Source of the DNA: Bacteroidetes bacterium GWF2_33_16
GTDB taxonomy: Bacteria > Bacteroidota > Bacteroidia > Bacteroidales > UBA12077
Reading direction: 5' to 3'
Assembly (NCBI GenBank): GCA_001768565.1
Contig: MEOE01000023.1
Span: 347,459-411,458, forward strand
Length of the DNA: 64,000 nt
In this document: positions 35,861 to 45,241 of the stretch, in pieces
Layout: each line of letters starts with the position of its first letter
Position numbering within the stretch: position 1 is the stretch's first letter
Notes under the pieces: model-generated
Databases searched by the model: none
Seen by the model: only the letters and a program-made list of their open reading frames with translations
Told to the model about the DNA's origin: nothing
Made by a program: the position numbers and the translations under genes

Positions 35861-37303
35861 TTACTCTCCAGAACGGAGAATCTCGAAAAGGACTTTAATT
35901 TTAAAAATACGAAAAATGAAAGCAAGTAGAATAGAAAAAACAATTATAGAAAGAAACTTAATTCCCCAATAAAAATCAAGATTTACAGAAAGCATCGAAA
36001 AAACAAAAAGGACGATAAGAAATAACAAAACCTGGTATATGCGCTGAACACTAAGCCTGAAATTAAATATTTTAAACGATAGAACAACTTGAATAATCGC
36101 CGTAAATGTCTGTGTTACTACACTTGCAATAGCAGCTCCAAGAGCAAAATATTTAGGAATCAAAATTAAATTTAAACTTATATTAAGAATTACACCTGAT
36201 CCGGCCATTAAATTTAGTTGCCTTAAACTTCCATTTGCAGTTAATAATGTACCAAAAATATAGGTTGTAGCAATGCCTATATAACTTAAAATCAACACCC
36301 CAAAAATAATCGAGGAGCTTTTAACGTGCTGATGATACAATAAATCCATTATTTCATCACGATAAAAAAACGATGCCGAAGTAATACCAAGCACAGGAAC
36401 AATTAATAGCAACAAAGAAAAAAAAGTAAGTTGGTCAATTGATTGTTTCTGTTTTATCATACGCGAAAACATGGGTAACAATAAACCAGCAAAGAGAAAA
36501 GCAAACATTGCAACAGCGTCCAGAATACGATAAGATTGTGCATAGATACCTGCCTGTTCCTTGCCGTTAGGTAACATTCGCTCAAGCATTACTGAATCGA
36601 TACGGAAATAAAACGCCATTAGCAAAGTAAGCAAAGCAAAAGGATAGCTTTTTTTAAGTATAGCAATAAAATACGCTCTATCAAAATTGAGCTTTAAAAA
36701 ATCGGCCTTGCCATAAACTACTATCAGTGTAATTAATAAGGCTATAAAATAAGATACTGTTTGTGCATATATAAACCATTCAATTCTAAAGGATGTCTCA
36801 AAAATTCCGCCCCATAAAAGTATGCTGCAAATAATTATCATGAGTGTTCGGTCAAGTACCGATATTATACTATCGGTTTTGAACAAATGCAATCCACTTA
36901 AATTCGATCGGAGATATAAAATAAATGATGCTATAAATTGATTGAAAATAAGAAATAGAAGAATATAAAGTTGTCGTAGCTCATAACCTATAATTAATGC
37001 CACAGTCATAGTAATAATAAAATACACTATAGCCAGGAGAATGCGTAAAATCACTATCCCCGACAATGATTTACTTAATAGATGGTTGTTTTGAGCTATG
37101 TTGCGATTATTAAAATTTGTAATTCCAAAATCAAGGATAATATTCAAAAGAAGGGAAAAATTAAATAATGAGAAATAAAGTCCATACTCTTCGGCACCAA
37201 CCATGTTCTGAACAGTACGATCAATACCAAAAATCCAGAATGGCTTTATCAGTAGATTAAGAAATAGTAAAAGTAAAAGGTTTGTTAAAAATTTACGTCG
37301 CAA
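35861..37303 (-). CDS. Polysaccharide flippase (Wzx/MATE-like)
   Basis: 480 residues from a TTG start (MRRKFLTNLLLLLFLNLL); no ATG is available nearby upstream. About 12-14 membrane helices are visible. Family features are FWIFGIDRTVQNMVGAEEYGLYFSLF at the start and FYFRIDSVMLERML in the middle, matching oligosaccharide flippases of the MVF/Wzx group. It would move lipid-linked sugars across the inner membrane. The FkbM methyltransferase gene precedes it by 22 bases on the same strand, and a glycosyltransferase gene is divergent. Homologues in this phylum often have the same context. Confidence 0.88.
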   Translation of the reverse strand: MRRKFLTNLLLLLFLNLLIKPFWIFGIDRTVQNMVGAEEYGLYFSLFNFSLLLNIILDFGITNFNNRNIAQNNHLLSKSLSGIVILRILLAIVYFIITMTVALIIGYELRQLYILLFLIFNQFIASFILYLRSNLSGLHLFKTDSIISVLDRTLMIIICSILLWGGIFETSFRIEWFIYAQTVSYFIALLITLIVVYGKADFLKLNFDRAYFIAILKKSYPFALLTLLMAFYFRIDSVMLERMLPNGKEQAGIYAQSYRILDAVAMFAFLFAGLLLPMFSRMIKQKQSIDQLTFFSLLLLIVPVLGITSASFFYRDEIMDLLYHQHVKSSSIIFGVLILSYIGIATTYIFGTLLTANGSLRQLNLMAGSGVILNISLNLILIPKYFALGAAIASVVTQTFTAIIQVVLSFKIFNFRLSVQRIYQVLLFLIVLFVFSMLSVNLDFYWGIKFLSIIVFSILLAFIFRIFKIKVLFEILRSGE

Positions 37304-37325
37304 AATTTAAATTATCAATTAGTAA

Positions 37326-38078
37326 TTATATCAGTTTTAGATCATCGATTCGTTCAACAGGAATAAAGAAAAAGTTCTGATGATGGCTTTGACCATCGAA
37401 AGATGTTAGCATATTGCATTGTTGAACGAATGCTGAATAATTATGCCTGCACAAAAACTCAAAGCTCTTTCTTCTGGTTTCGCCCATCCATAACTCGCAA
37501 TAAATAAGAGGTCTATTTTTGCAAATTATCTTTTCGGCTCCAAGCAAAACTTCATATTCATAATTCTCTACATCAATTTTAATAGCCGTAACAGGCATTT
37601 GTATAAATCCATCTATATCATCAAGTCGTTTAACCTGAACATTATATTTATTACCAATTTCTGGCTTATCACCCTTAATAACATGACTTAAACCATGAAA
37701 GTAAACACCATTAATCTTTGGTAGAATCATTTGGATTTCGGTATTCTCGTTACCTAAGGCATAGTTATATAAAACTACATTGTTTAATTTAAATTTTTGC
37801 TTAATTCGATTGATATTATTGTAATTAAGCTCAACAGGCTCGAACGAATGAATGGTCGTGGATGGTTTTTTCTTTGCAAAATGATAAGTCATAACACCTA
37901 TATTTGCACCAACATCAAGTATATTACCTGAATCGTCGATCATATTTAGGAACCTAATAAAAGCCCCTTCACGCTTATCCCACTGCAATTTTCTTATCAT
38001 GAAAAGTGAAAAAAGAAATAAATATGTTTTTAACCCTAACAATTTTTGAAGTACATATTTTATAAAATTCTTCACCAT
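37326..38078 (-). CDS. FkbM-family methyltransferase
   Basis: 250 residues. After an N-terminal helical stretch come the FkbM motifs: GNILDVGANIGVMTYHFA (SAM binding, about 54-71), IHSFEPVELNYNNINR, VKRLDDIDG, AIKIDVENYEYEVLLGAE and PLIYCELW. The family O-methylates sugars or other small molecules. With the flippase 22 bases downstream and a divergent glycosyltransferase, it probably methylates a cell-surface glycan. A TATATTTG promoter box at 38097-38104 precedes it. The actual acceptor is unknown. Confidence 0.88.
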   Translation of the reverse strand: MVKNFIKYVLQKLLGLKTYLFLFSLFMIRKLQWDKREGAFIRFLNMIDDSGNILDVGANIGVMTYHFAKKKPSTTIHSFEPVELNYNNINRIKQKFKLNNVVLYNYALGNENTEIQMILPKINGVYFHGLSHVIKGDKPEIGNKYNVQVKRLDDIDGFIQMPVTAIKIDVENYEYEVLLGAEKIICKNRPLIYCELWMGETRRKSFEFLCRHNYSAFVQQCNMLTSFDGQSHHQNFFFIPVERIDDLKLI

Positions 38079-38096
38079 TTTTTAGCATCTTTGTTA

Positions 38097-38104
38097 CAAA
38101 TATA
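38097..38104 (-). promoter_or_regulatory. -7 promoter element of the fkbM-flippase transcript
   Basis: The minus strand reads TATATTTG, an exact TAnnTTTG match, 19 bases before ATG 38078. No clear -33 element. Confidence 0.45.
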
Positions 38105-38160
38105 TGATAAACATAAGAATGAACCGATCATTTTTGGATTAAAAATTGGGAGCAAATACC

Positions 38161-39285
38161 TTGAAAATTGCAGTAAATACTAGATTGTTATTAAAAAATA
38201 AACTCGAAGGTATTGGGTGGTTTACATTCGAAACACTGAAAAGGATCACACAGAATCATTCTGAACATGAATTCTATTTTATTTTTGATCGAGAGTATAG
38301 TTCTGATTTTATTTTTTCAAAAAATGTTCATCCTATTGTTATTGGACCTCAGTCGCGGCATCCTTTCCTTTTTTATTGGTGGTTTGAGAGATCGATTCCA
38401 AAAATACTTAAAAAGATTAATGCTGATTTATTTATTTCTCCCGATGGGTTTTTATCTCTTTCAACAAAGGTAAAATCTCTTGCAGTTTTTCACGATATAA
38501 ATTACATGCATTACCCAAAAGATTTCCCATTTCTTGTTCGTCACTATTATCGATATTTTTCTCCACGATTTGCCAAAAAAGCCGATCGCATTGTTACCGT
38601 TTCGGAGTTTTCTAAGAAGGATATTGTGGATCAATTTTCTATTAATCCCGAATTAGTTGATGTGGTTTACAATGGTGCCAATAAAATCTACAAACCGATT
38701 TCCGAAGAAGAAAAACAAGCTACTAAACAGAAATATACGTCTGGTAACGATTATTTTATATTTGTGGGAGCATTGAGTCCCCGAAAAAACATTGCAAACC
38801 TACTACTTGCATTCGATCGTTTTAAAACCCAAACCTTTTCAACAGCCAAGCTTATTATTGTGGGAGAAATGATGTTCAAAACACAAAGAATGAAACGAGC
38901 TTATTCTCAATTAGTTTATAAAGACGATGTGATTTTTACGGGGCGAATGAGTCCTGAAGAACTGCGCTATTTATATGGATCGGCAATTGCATTAACCTTT
39001 GTGCCATACTTTGAAGGATTCGGGATTCCAATTATTGAAGCGATGAATTGCCATACTCCGGTAATTACATCGAATGTTACATCAATGCCAGAAGTTGCAG
39101 GCGATGCAGCGTTACTAGTTAATCCATTTTCGGTTGATTCTATAGCTGATGCAATGACAAGATTATTCGCTGATGACAAGATGAGAAAAGAATTAATCAC
39201 TAGAGGTTCTATTCAATGCCAGAAATTCAGCTGGGATATAACAGCAGAGAAATTTTGGGAAAGTATTGAAAAAACTATTAAGTAA
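38161..39285 (+). CDS. Glycosyltransferase family 1/4
   Basis: 374 residues from a TTG at 38161, which gives the usual beginning of this subfamily (MKIAVNTRLLLKNKLEGIGW); a TTG at 38146 is the alternative and there is no suitable ATG. It has the GT-B fold with AVFHDINYMHYP, RIVTVSEFSKKDI, YFIFVGALSPRKNIANLL and the nucleotide-sugar site FVPYFEGFGIPIIEAM followed by SNVTSMPEVAGDAALLVNP. It transfers a sugar onto a surface glycan; donor and acceptor are unknown. It is divergent from the FkbM/flippase pair and probably belongs to the same pathway. Confidence 0.9.
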   Translation: MKIAVNTRLLLKNKLEGIGWFTFETLKRITQNHSEHEFYFIFDREYSSDFIFSKNVHPIVIGPQSRHPFLFYWWFERSIPKILKKINADLFISPDGFLSLSTKVKSLAVFHDINYMHYPKDFPFLVRHYYRYFSPRFAKKADRIVTVSEFSKKDIVDQFSINPELVDVVYNGANKIYKPISEEEKQATKQKYTSGNDYFIFVGALSPRKNIANLLLAFDRFKTQTFSTAKLIIVGEMMFKTQRMKRAYSQLVYKDDVIFTGRMSPEELRYLYGSAIALTFVPYFEGFGIPIIEAMNCHTPVITSNVTSMPEVAGDAALLVNPFSVDSIADAMTRLFADDKMRKELITRGSIQCQKFSWDITAEKFWESIEKTIK

Positions 39286-39296
39286 ATATTGAAAAT

Positions 39297-39740
39297 ATGT
39301 CATTTATTAGAATATGGATTCATTGTGTATGGGGTACAAAAAACCGAGAAGCATTATTCAATAAAGATAATAAAGCAATTATTATCAATCATATCAAAGA
39401 TAATGCAAAGAGAAAGGGTATTTATATAGATTGCATTAATGGAGGGAATGATCATTTACACTGCCTGATTTCACTTAATCCAAATGAATCTCTTTCAAAA
39501 ACAGTTCAATTAATTAAAGGGGAATCTTCATATTGGATAAATAAAAGTAATCTCGTTTCAACTAAGTTTGAATGGGGAGATGAATATTTTGCTATCTCCG
39601 TAAGTGAATCATCAATTCAGGCAGTTCGTGAATATATAAGAAATCAGGAAGAACATCATAAGAAAAAAACATGGACTGAAGAATACAAAGAATTTATTCA
39701 AAACTATAATTTTGATGAGTTGAGGGCTAAAGCCCTTTAA
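39297..39740 (+). CDS. REP-associated tyrosine transposase (IS200/IS605-like Y1 fold)
   Basis: 147 residues. The HUH nuclease motif appears as GGNDHLHCLISL (about 57-68) and the catalytic Tyr as AVREYIRNQEEHH (about 113-125). The start FIRIWIHCVWGTKNREALF is typical of the Y1_Tnp family of domesticated, single-copy RAYT proteins. There are no terminal inverted repeats of a conventional IS. Three REP-like palindromes follow at 39754-39932, the usual association of RAYTs, which mobilise or process such repeats as single-stranded DNA. The gene sits 11 bases after the glycosyltransferase stop. Its own 3' end contains a GGGCTAAAGCCC palindrome that resembles the REP core. Confidence 0.9.
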   Translation: MSFIRIWIHCVWGTKNREALFNKDNKAIIINHIKDNAKRKGIYIDCINGGNDHLHCLISLNPNESLSKTVQLIKGESSYWINKSNLVSTKFEWGDEYFAISVSESSIQAVREYIRNQEEHHKKKTWTEEYKEFIQNYNFDELRAKAL

Positions 39741-39753
39741 TTAATTGTTCTTT

Positions 39754-39783
39754 AATAACCCCAGCCTAAAGGCTGGGGTTATT
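39754..39783. repeat. REP-like palindrome 1
   Basis: A 30-base palindrome with perfect 14-base arms around an AA centre; the core is CAGCCTAAAGGCTG. It starts 13 bases after the transposase stop and could also serve as its terminator, although T-rich sequence is lacking. Confidence 0.8.
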
Positions 39784-39831
39784 AAAACAAGAAAAATTGA
39801 CTTTTGTCCAATTAAATTAAAAAAGCGATAA

Positions 39832-39858
39832 ATAAGCCAGCCTTTAGGCTAGGCTTAT
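39832..39858. repeat. REP-like palindrome 2
   Basis: A 27-base imperfect palindrome, ATAAGCC-AGCCTTTAGGCT-A-GGCTTAT, 76 bases from palindrome 1 centre to centre. Confidence 0.75.
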
Positions 39859-39904
39859 AAAGGACAGAAAACTTATAGGTGTTTGTCTATTAAAATAAAT
39901 ACCC

Positions 39905-39932
39905 ATAACCTCAGCCTTTAGGCTGGGGTTAT
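39905..39932. repeat. REP-like palindrome 3
   Basis: A 28-base palindrome with one mismatch and core CAGCCTTTAGGCTG, about 73 bases from palindrome 2. A smaller hairpin, GGACTTTAGTCC, follows at about 39950-39961; a degenerate copy (GACTTTTGTCC) follows palindrome 1 at about the same distance, so each repeat unit seems to hold a large and a small hairpin. Confidence 0.75.
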
Positions 39933-39979
39933 AAAAGACAGAAAAAATCGGACTTTAGTCCAATAACAAATATAGTTTT

Positions 39980-40579
39980 ATGCTCCTTTCTTATTACAAA
40001 GAAAACTTAATTGAAGCAGGCTGCGACGAAGCTGGCCGAGGGTGCCTTGCCGGACCTGTTGTTGCTGCTGCCGTTATTTTACCTGCAGATTATACCCATC
40101 CTTTGCTTAATGATTCGAAGAAACTTTCTGAAAAACAACGATATAAGCTTAGGGTAGAAATTGAGAAGGATGCATTAGATTTTGCAATTGGTATTGTTGA
40201 TAATCATACCATAGATGAAATTAATATTCTGAAAGCATCCATAAAAGCAATGCACCTGGCGCTTGATCAACTTAAAATTATACCAGAACATATAATAATC
40301 GACGGAAACCGATTCTATAAATACAAAAACATTTCGCATCAATGTATCGTAAAAGGCGATTCGAAATATTTATCGATTGCTGCAGCATCGATACTTGCAA
40401 AAACATATCGTGATGATATTATGAACGAATTGAATAAAGCACATCATCAATACAACTGGAAAAAAAACAAGGGCTATCCTACAAAGGAACATCGCAACGC
40501 GATAAGAGAATATGGCACAACAGTTTATCATCGAATGTCGTTCAGATTGCTTGACGAACAATTAACACTTGATTTTTAA
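39980..40579 (+). CDS. rnhB: Ribonuclease HII
   Basis: 199 residues. The catalytic DEDD residues are in [14 protein letters not shown] (Asp and Glu, about 14-27), IIDGN and the [21 protein letters not shown] segment, followed by the C-terminal GYPTKEH. It removes ribonucleotides misincorporated in DNA and RNA from RNA-DNA hybrids. It starts about 48 bases after the last REP-like palindrome, so repeat-rich DNA forms its upstream region and may contain its promoter. An RNase HI gene is also present at 44759. Length is standard. Confidence 0.95.
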   Translation: MLLSYYKENLIEAGCDEAGRGCLAGPVVAAAVILPADYTHPLLNDSKKLSEKQRYKLRVEIEKDALDFAIGIVDNHTIDEINILKASIKAMHLALDQLKIIPEHIIIDGNRFYKYKNISHQCIVKGDSKYLSIAAASILAKTYRDDIMNELNKAHHQYNWKKNKGYPTKEHRNAIREYGTTVYHRMSFRLLDEQLTLDF

Positions 40580-40592
40580 TTAATCACAACCA

Positions 40593-41174
40593 ATGAAAAA
40601 ACCATTTTTTTATTTTATTCTAATCCTATTATTTGGTTGCAATGCCAATAAAAACCCAAAAGTTTTTATCTCAACCGAAATGGGAGATATTATTGTTGAA
40701 TTATATGCAGATAAAGCTCCAATTACAAGTGCAAACTTTCTTCAATATATCGATTCTGAAAAATTCAAATACCTAGCTTGTTTTTACAGAGTGGTTCGGT
40801 TTGATAATCAACCTGATAGTTTGGTTAAAATTGAAGTTATTCAAGGAGGGTTTGCTACCGATTCGCTTATTGAAAAAAAACAATTACCAGCCATAAAGCA
40901 CGAAAGCACAAAAGAAACAGGGATTTTGCATTTAGATGGAACCATTTCAATGGCTCGATTAGAGCCTGGTACAGCCTCATCAGAATTTTTTATTTGCATT
41001 GGCGACCAACCCGAGCTCGATTTTGGAGGCAAAAGAAATCCGGATGGACAAGGATTTGCAGCCTTTGGTAAAGTAATTGAAGGAATGGATGTAGTTAGAA
41101 AAATTCAGCAATTAGAAGACAGGGATCAATATCTTATAAAACCTGTGTTTATTCAGGAGATTTTAAGGTTTTAA
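40593..41174 (+). CDS. Cyclophilin-type peptidyl-prolyl isomerase lipoprotein
   Basis: 193 residues with a lipoprotein signal (ILILLFGC, Cys about residue 16). The cyclophilin domain has VFISTEMGDIIVELYADKAPITSANFLQYI, CFYRVVRF, EVIQGGF, ISMARLEPGTASSEFFICIGDQPELDFGG and GFAAFGKVIEGMDVVRKI. The central segment between the Arg-containing FYRVV and IQGGF is longer than in PpiA. It should catalyse prolyl isomerisation in the periplasm, anchored to a membrane. It follows rnhB by 13 bases and probably shares its transcript; the convergent rlmN ends 5 bases after it. Confidence 0.92.
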   Translation: MKKPFFYFILILLFGCNANKNPKVFISTEMGDIIVELYADKAPITSANFLQYIDSEKFKYLACFYRVVRFDNQPDSLVKIEVIQGGFATDSLIEKKQLPAIKHESTKETGILHLDGTISMARLEPGTASSEFFICIGDQPELDFGGKRNPDGQGFAAFGKVIEGMDVVRKIQQLEDRDQYLIKPVFIQEILRF

Positions 41175-41179
41175 CCTAT

Positions 41180-42226
41180 CTATTTTGCATTTTTACCAGC
41201 CAACTGGCCACAAGCAGCATCAATATCCTGACCTCGACTTCGTCGAACATTTACAACCAGATTGCGGCTTTTTAGAAAGCTTACAAATGCATCTACCGAC
41301 TTAGCACTTGATTTGTTGAATTTTGGATTTCCTGTTGAGTTAAACTCAATAATATTAATTTTTACAGGGAAACTTTTACAGTATTCAGCAAGTTCCTTAG
41401 CATCGGCTATGCTATCGTTAATACCATTCATTAATAAATATTCGAATGTTATTCGCTGACCAGTTTTCTTATTGAAATATATCAATGCTTCTTTTAATGA
41501 TTCTAATGAGTTACGTTCATTTACCGGCATAAAATCGGTTCTCTTTTTTTCATTTGCTGAATGTAATGAAACAGCCAGATTAAACTTAATATTATCATCA
41601 GCCAGTTTTTTTATCATACGAGGTAAACCAACTGTTGAAAGGGTAACTCGCTGAGGAGACATTCCTAGCCCCTTTTCTGAACCAATCATTTCAATAGCCT
41701 TTAATACATTGTCATAATTAAGCAATGGTTCACCCATGCCCATTAATACAATATTGGTTAGCGAAAGATTATATTTTTCTTTTGCAAGCAACATTAATTC
41801 AACTACCTGGTGATAAATCTCACCAATGCTTAAGTTTCGTCTTAAACCGAGTTTTCCGGTAGCACAAAATTCACATCCCAGATTGCATCCCACCTGCGAA
41901 GAAATACAAGCTGTAGCTCTATCTTCAGATGGAATTAATACGCCTTCAACCAATGAGTTATCAAAAAGCCTGAAAGCAAGTTTTATGGTTTTATCTTTAC
42001 TTATTTGTACGTTTTCGGGCTTAGCCGATTGAATAAAAAAATGAGTATTCAACAATTCTCTTAGTGGTTTGGAAACATTGCTCATGTCATCAAAACTTTT
42101 ACAATGCTTCTTCCATAACCACTCGTAAACCTGGGCTACACGAAAAGCTTTTTCGTTATTCTTTTCTAAAAATTCCTTTACCTCGCTTAAGGTAAGCGAC
42201 AATATATCTCGTTTTGTTTCCACCAT
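41180..42226 (-). CDS. rlmN: 23S rRNA (adenine-2503-C2)-methyltransferase RlmN
   Basis: 348 residues. The radical-SAM CxxxCxxC motif is GCNLGCEFCATG (about 113-124). The two catalytic Cys lie in ACISSQVG and near the C-terminus in DIDAACGQLAG. Further family motifs are NIVLMGMGEPLLNYDNV, RVTLSTVGLPRMI and VNIIEFNSTGNP. RlmN methylates A2503 of 23S rRNA and A37 of some tRNAs. A TACCTTTG promoter box at 42270-42277 precedes it, and GGGAG lies upstream of the ATG. All catalytic residues are present. Confidence 0.96.
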   Translation of the reverse strand: MVETKRDILSLTLSEVKEFLEKNNEKAFRVAQVYEWLWKKHCKSFDDMSNVSKPLRELLNTHFFIQSAKPENVQISKDKTIKLAFRLFDNSLVEGVLIPSEDRATACISSQVGCNLGCEFCATGKLGLRRNLSIGEIYHQVVELMLLAKEKYNLSLTNIVLMGMGEPLLNYDNVLKAIEMIGSEKGLGMSPQRVTLSTVGLPRMIKKLADDNIKFNLAVSLHSANEKKRTDFMPVNERNSLESLKEALIYFNKKTGQRITFEYLLMNGINDSIADAKELAEYCKSFPVKINIIEFNSTGNPKFNKSSAKSVDAFVSFLKSRNLVVNVRRSRGQDIDAACGQLAGKNAK

Positions 42227-42269
42227 AATAATAACTCCCTGTTAACTTTTCTGAACATTTTAGAATGAA

Positions 42270-42277
42270 CAAAGGTA
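42270..42277 (-). promoter_or_regulatory. -7 promoter element of rlmN
   Basis: The minus strand reads TACCTTTG, an exact TAnnTTTG match, giving a leader of about 37 bases. A plus-strand TATTTTTG at 42294-42301 may serve the divergent S46 peptidase gene. Confidence 0.45.
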
Positions 42278-42367
42278 TATTAAAAAATAACTTTATTTTT
42301 GTTTTTTAAACCATTTAGAAAGTTAATAATCAAAGTAAACAATATACTTAATATTAATTTTGGGGAA

Positions 42368-44518
42368 ATGAAAAAAATTGCACTATTACTAGTTGGATTG
42401 GTCTTAATGATGGGTACATCATTAAGAGCAGACGAAGGAATGTGGCTATTGCCACTTATTGAAAAACTTAATATTCAAAAAATGCAGGAAATGGGTCTTC
42501 AGCTTTCTGCAGAACAAATTTACAGCGTAAATAACACAAGCCTTAAAGATGCCATTGTAATATTTGGTCGCGGATGCACGGGTGAATTAATTTCTGAGCA
42601 AGGTCTTGTTTTAACTAACCACCACTGTGGTTATGGCTCTATTCAGCAACACAGCACCACGCAGCACGATTATCTTAAAGATGGTTTTTGGGCTATGTCG
42701 TTCGAAGAAGAAATTCCTACACCCGGTTTAACAGTTACTTTTTTAGTTCGAATAGAAGATGTAACTGAAAAAATGAATGCTACTTTAAAACCAGAAATGA
42801 CAGAAACCCAAAGACAGCTAGCCGCTACACAAGAAGGTGAGAAAATTGCAATGGAGGCTACTATCGGTTCACATTACACTGCAAAGGTTCAAAGTTTTTT
42901 TGGAGGCAATCAGTATTTCTTATTAGTTAATGAAACATTTACTGATATCAGAATGGTTGGAGCACCACCATCATCAATAGGTAAGTTTGGTGCCGACACC
43001 GACAACTGGATGTGGCCCCGCCATACAGGCGATTTTAGTTTATTCCGCATATATGCCGACAAAGAGAATAAACCCGCTGGTTACTCTTCAGAGAATGTAC
43101 CGTACAAACCAAAACATCATTTACCTGTCTCAATAAAAGGTGTTCAGCCTGATGATTTTGCAATGATTTTAGGATACCCAGGTAGCACTGAGCGATATAT
43201 GACATCATGGGAGGTTGACGAACTTATAAAAATTACAAATAATAACCGAATTTTTATTCGTAGAATACGTCAGGAAATTTTACTAGAAGATATGCTTGCC
43301 GATGCTTCAATTCGCATTAAATATGCTTCAAAATATGCACGATCATCAAATTATTGGAAAAACTCCATTGGGATGAATAAAGCATTAAAGAGATTAAAAA
43401 TTATTAATAAAAAGAAATTAGATGAAACCGAATTTACAAATTGGGTTAACACTACACCTGAACGAAAAGAGAAGTATTCACAAGCTTTAAGCCTTATCAG
43501 CAATTCTGTAAATTCACGAAAAGATTATGAACACGTTACTCAATATATCTCAGAAACATTATTACGAGGAACCGAGATTATTTCTCTTGCTACAGACGCT
43601 ATAACGCTTGAAGAATCATTAAAATCTGGGGAAAAGGTAAAAATTGACGAAGAAATAAAAAAGTTTAGAGAAAAAGCAACTGATTTTTATAAAGACTATA
43701 ATACAGCAACTGATCAAAAAGTTGCACGAGTAATGTTCAAAATATTTGCTCAAAATGTAGAGAAAAAATATCAACCTGATATTTTTCAAACAATTGAAAC
43801 AATTTACAAAAACGATTACTCAAAATTCGTTGACGAGATGTTTACAGAATCAATTTTTGCCGATTCAGTTAAACTCTATTCATTTTTAAAAAATCCATCT
43901 GCAGAAAAACTAGCCGAAGATCATGGTTTTATTGCATCAAAATCGATTTCGAAAACAAATACTGACTTGAAAAATACACTTAATCAATTAAATGCTGATT
44001 TTGATAAAGGACATCGGTTATATGTTGGCGGTATTTTAGAAAAGAACCAAGGTAAGGCAATGTACCCTGATGCAAATTTTACTATGCGTATGACCTATGG
44101 ATCGATAAAAGATTATTATCCTATGGATGCGGTTCATTATGACTATATTACTACTCTTGATGGAGTTATGGAAAAAGAGGATCCAGACAACTGGGAGTTT
44201 GTTGTTGAAGATAAGTTAAAAGATCTTTACGCGAAGAAGGATTTTGGCAGATATGCTCTACCAAATGGAAAAATGCCAGTTGCATTTCTTTCGACAAACG
44301 ACATTACAGGTGGTAATTCAGGAAGCCCCGTAATTAATGCCAAAGGCGAATTAATTGGAACTGCATTTGATGGTAACTGGGAAGCAATGAGTGGTGATAT
44401 CGTTTTTGAGCCAGAACTTCAGAGAACTATTAATGTTGATGTAAGATATACATTATTCATTATTGATAAATTTGCTGGTTGCACAAGGTTAATTGATGAA
44501 ATGACAATTGTTGAGTAA
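42368..44518 (+). CDS. S46-family dipeptidyl-peptidase (DPP7/DPP11 type)
   Basis: 716 residues from ATG 42368, which gives the signal peptide MKKIALLLVGLVLMMGTSLRA; the frame is open back to 42299. The mature start DEGMWLLPLIEKLN is typical. Catalytic His is in LTNHHCGYG, Asp in the DNWMWPRHTGDF region, and Ser in TGGNSGSPVINAKG. The residue 18 after the catalytic Ser is Gly (AFDGNWEAMSGD). In the family, Gly at this position marks DPP7-like preference for hydrophobic P1 residues, and Arg marks the acidic-specific DPP11. It acts in the periplasm, releasing dipeptides from peptides. A terminator follows at 44542. Confidence 0.93.
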   Translation: MKKIALLLVGLVLMMGTSLRADEGMWLLPLIEKLNIQKMQEMGLQLSAEQIYSVNNTSLKDAIVIFGRGCTGELISEQGLVLTNHHCGYGSIQQHSTTQHDYLKDGFWAMSFEEEIPTPGLTVTFLVRIEDVTEKMNATLKPEMTETQRQLAATQEGEKIAMEATIGSHYTAKVQSFFGGNQYFLLVNETFTDIRMVGAPPSSIGKFGADTDNWMWPRHTGDFSLFRIYADKENKPAGYSSENVPYKPKHHLPVSIKGVQPDDFAMILGYPGSTERYMTSWEVDELIKITNNNRIFIRRIRQEILLEDMLADASIRIKYASKYARSSNYWKNSIGMNKALKRLKIINKKKLDETEFTNWVNTTPERKEKYSQALSLISNSVNSRKDYEHVTQYISETLLRGTEIISLATDAITLEESLKSGEKVKIDEEIKKFREKATDFYKDYNTATDQKVARVMFKIFAQNVEKKYQPDIFQTIETIYKNDYSKFVDEMFTESIFADSVKLYSFLKNPSAEKLAEDHGFIASKSISKTNTDLKNTLNQLNADFDKGHRLYVGGILEKNQGKAMYPDANFTMRMTYGSIKDYYPMDAVHYDYITTLDGVMEKEDPDNWEFVVEDKLKDLYAKKDFGRYALPNGKMPVAFLSTNDITGGNSGSPVINAKGELIGTAFDGNWEAMSGDIVFEPELQRTINVDVRYTLFIIDKFAGCTRLIDEMTIVE

Positions 44519-44541
44519 AACAACTATTATATATTTAAGCT

Positions 44542-44569
44542 AAGGACCGGGTTATACTGGTCCTTTCTT

Positions 44570-44574
<5 letters not shown>
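44542..44574 (+). terminator. Terminator after the S46 peptidase gene
   Basis: The stem AAGGACC (44542-44548) and GGTCCTT (44559-44565), with a 10-base loop, is followed by TCTTTTTT. Confidence 0.7.
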
Positions 44575-45238
<664 letters not shown>

Positions 45239-45241
45239 CAT

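Noticed and set aside
39754..39932. CRISPR array
   Set aside because: Only three palindromic units with imperfect sequence and repeat-like spacers, no cas genes, and a RAYT gene directly upstream, which explains them as REPs.
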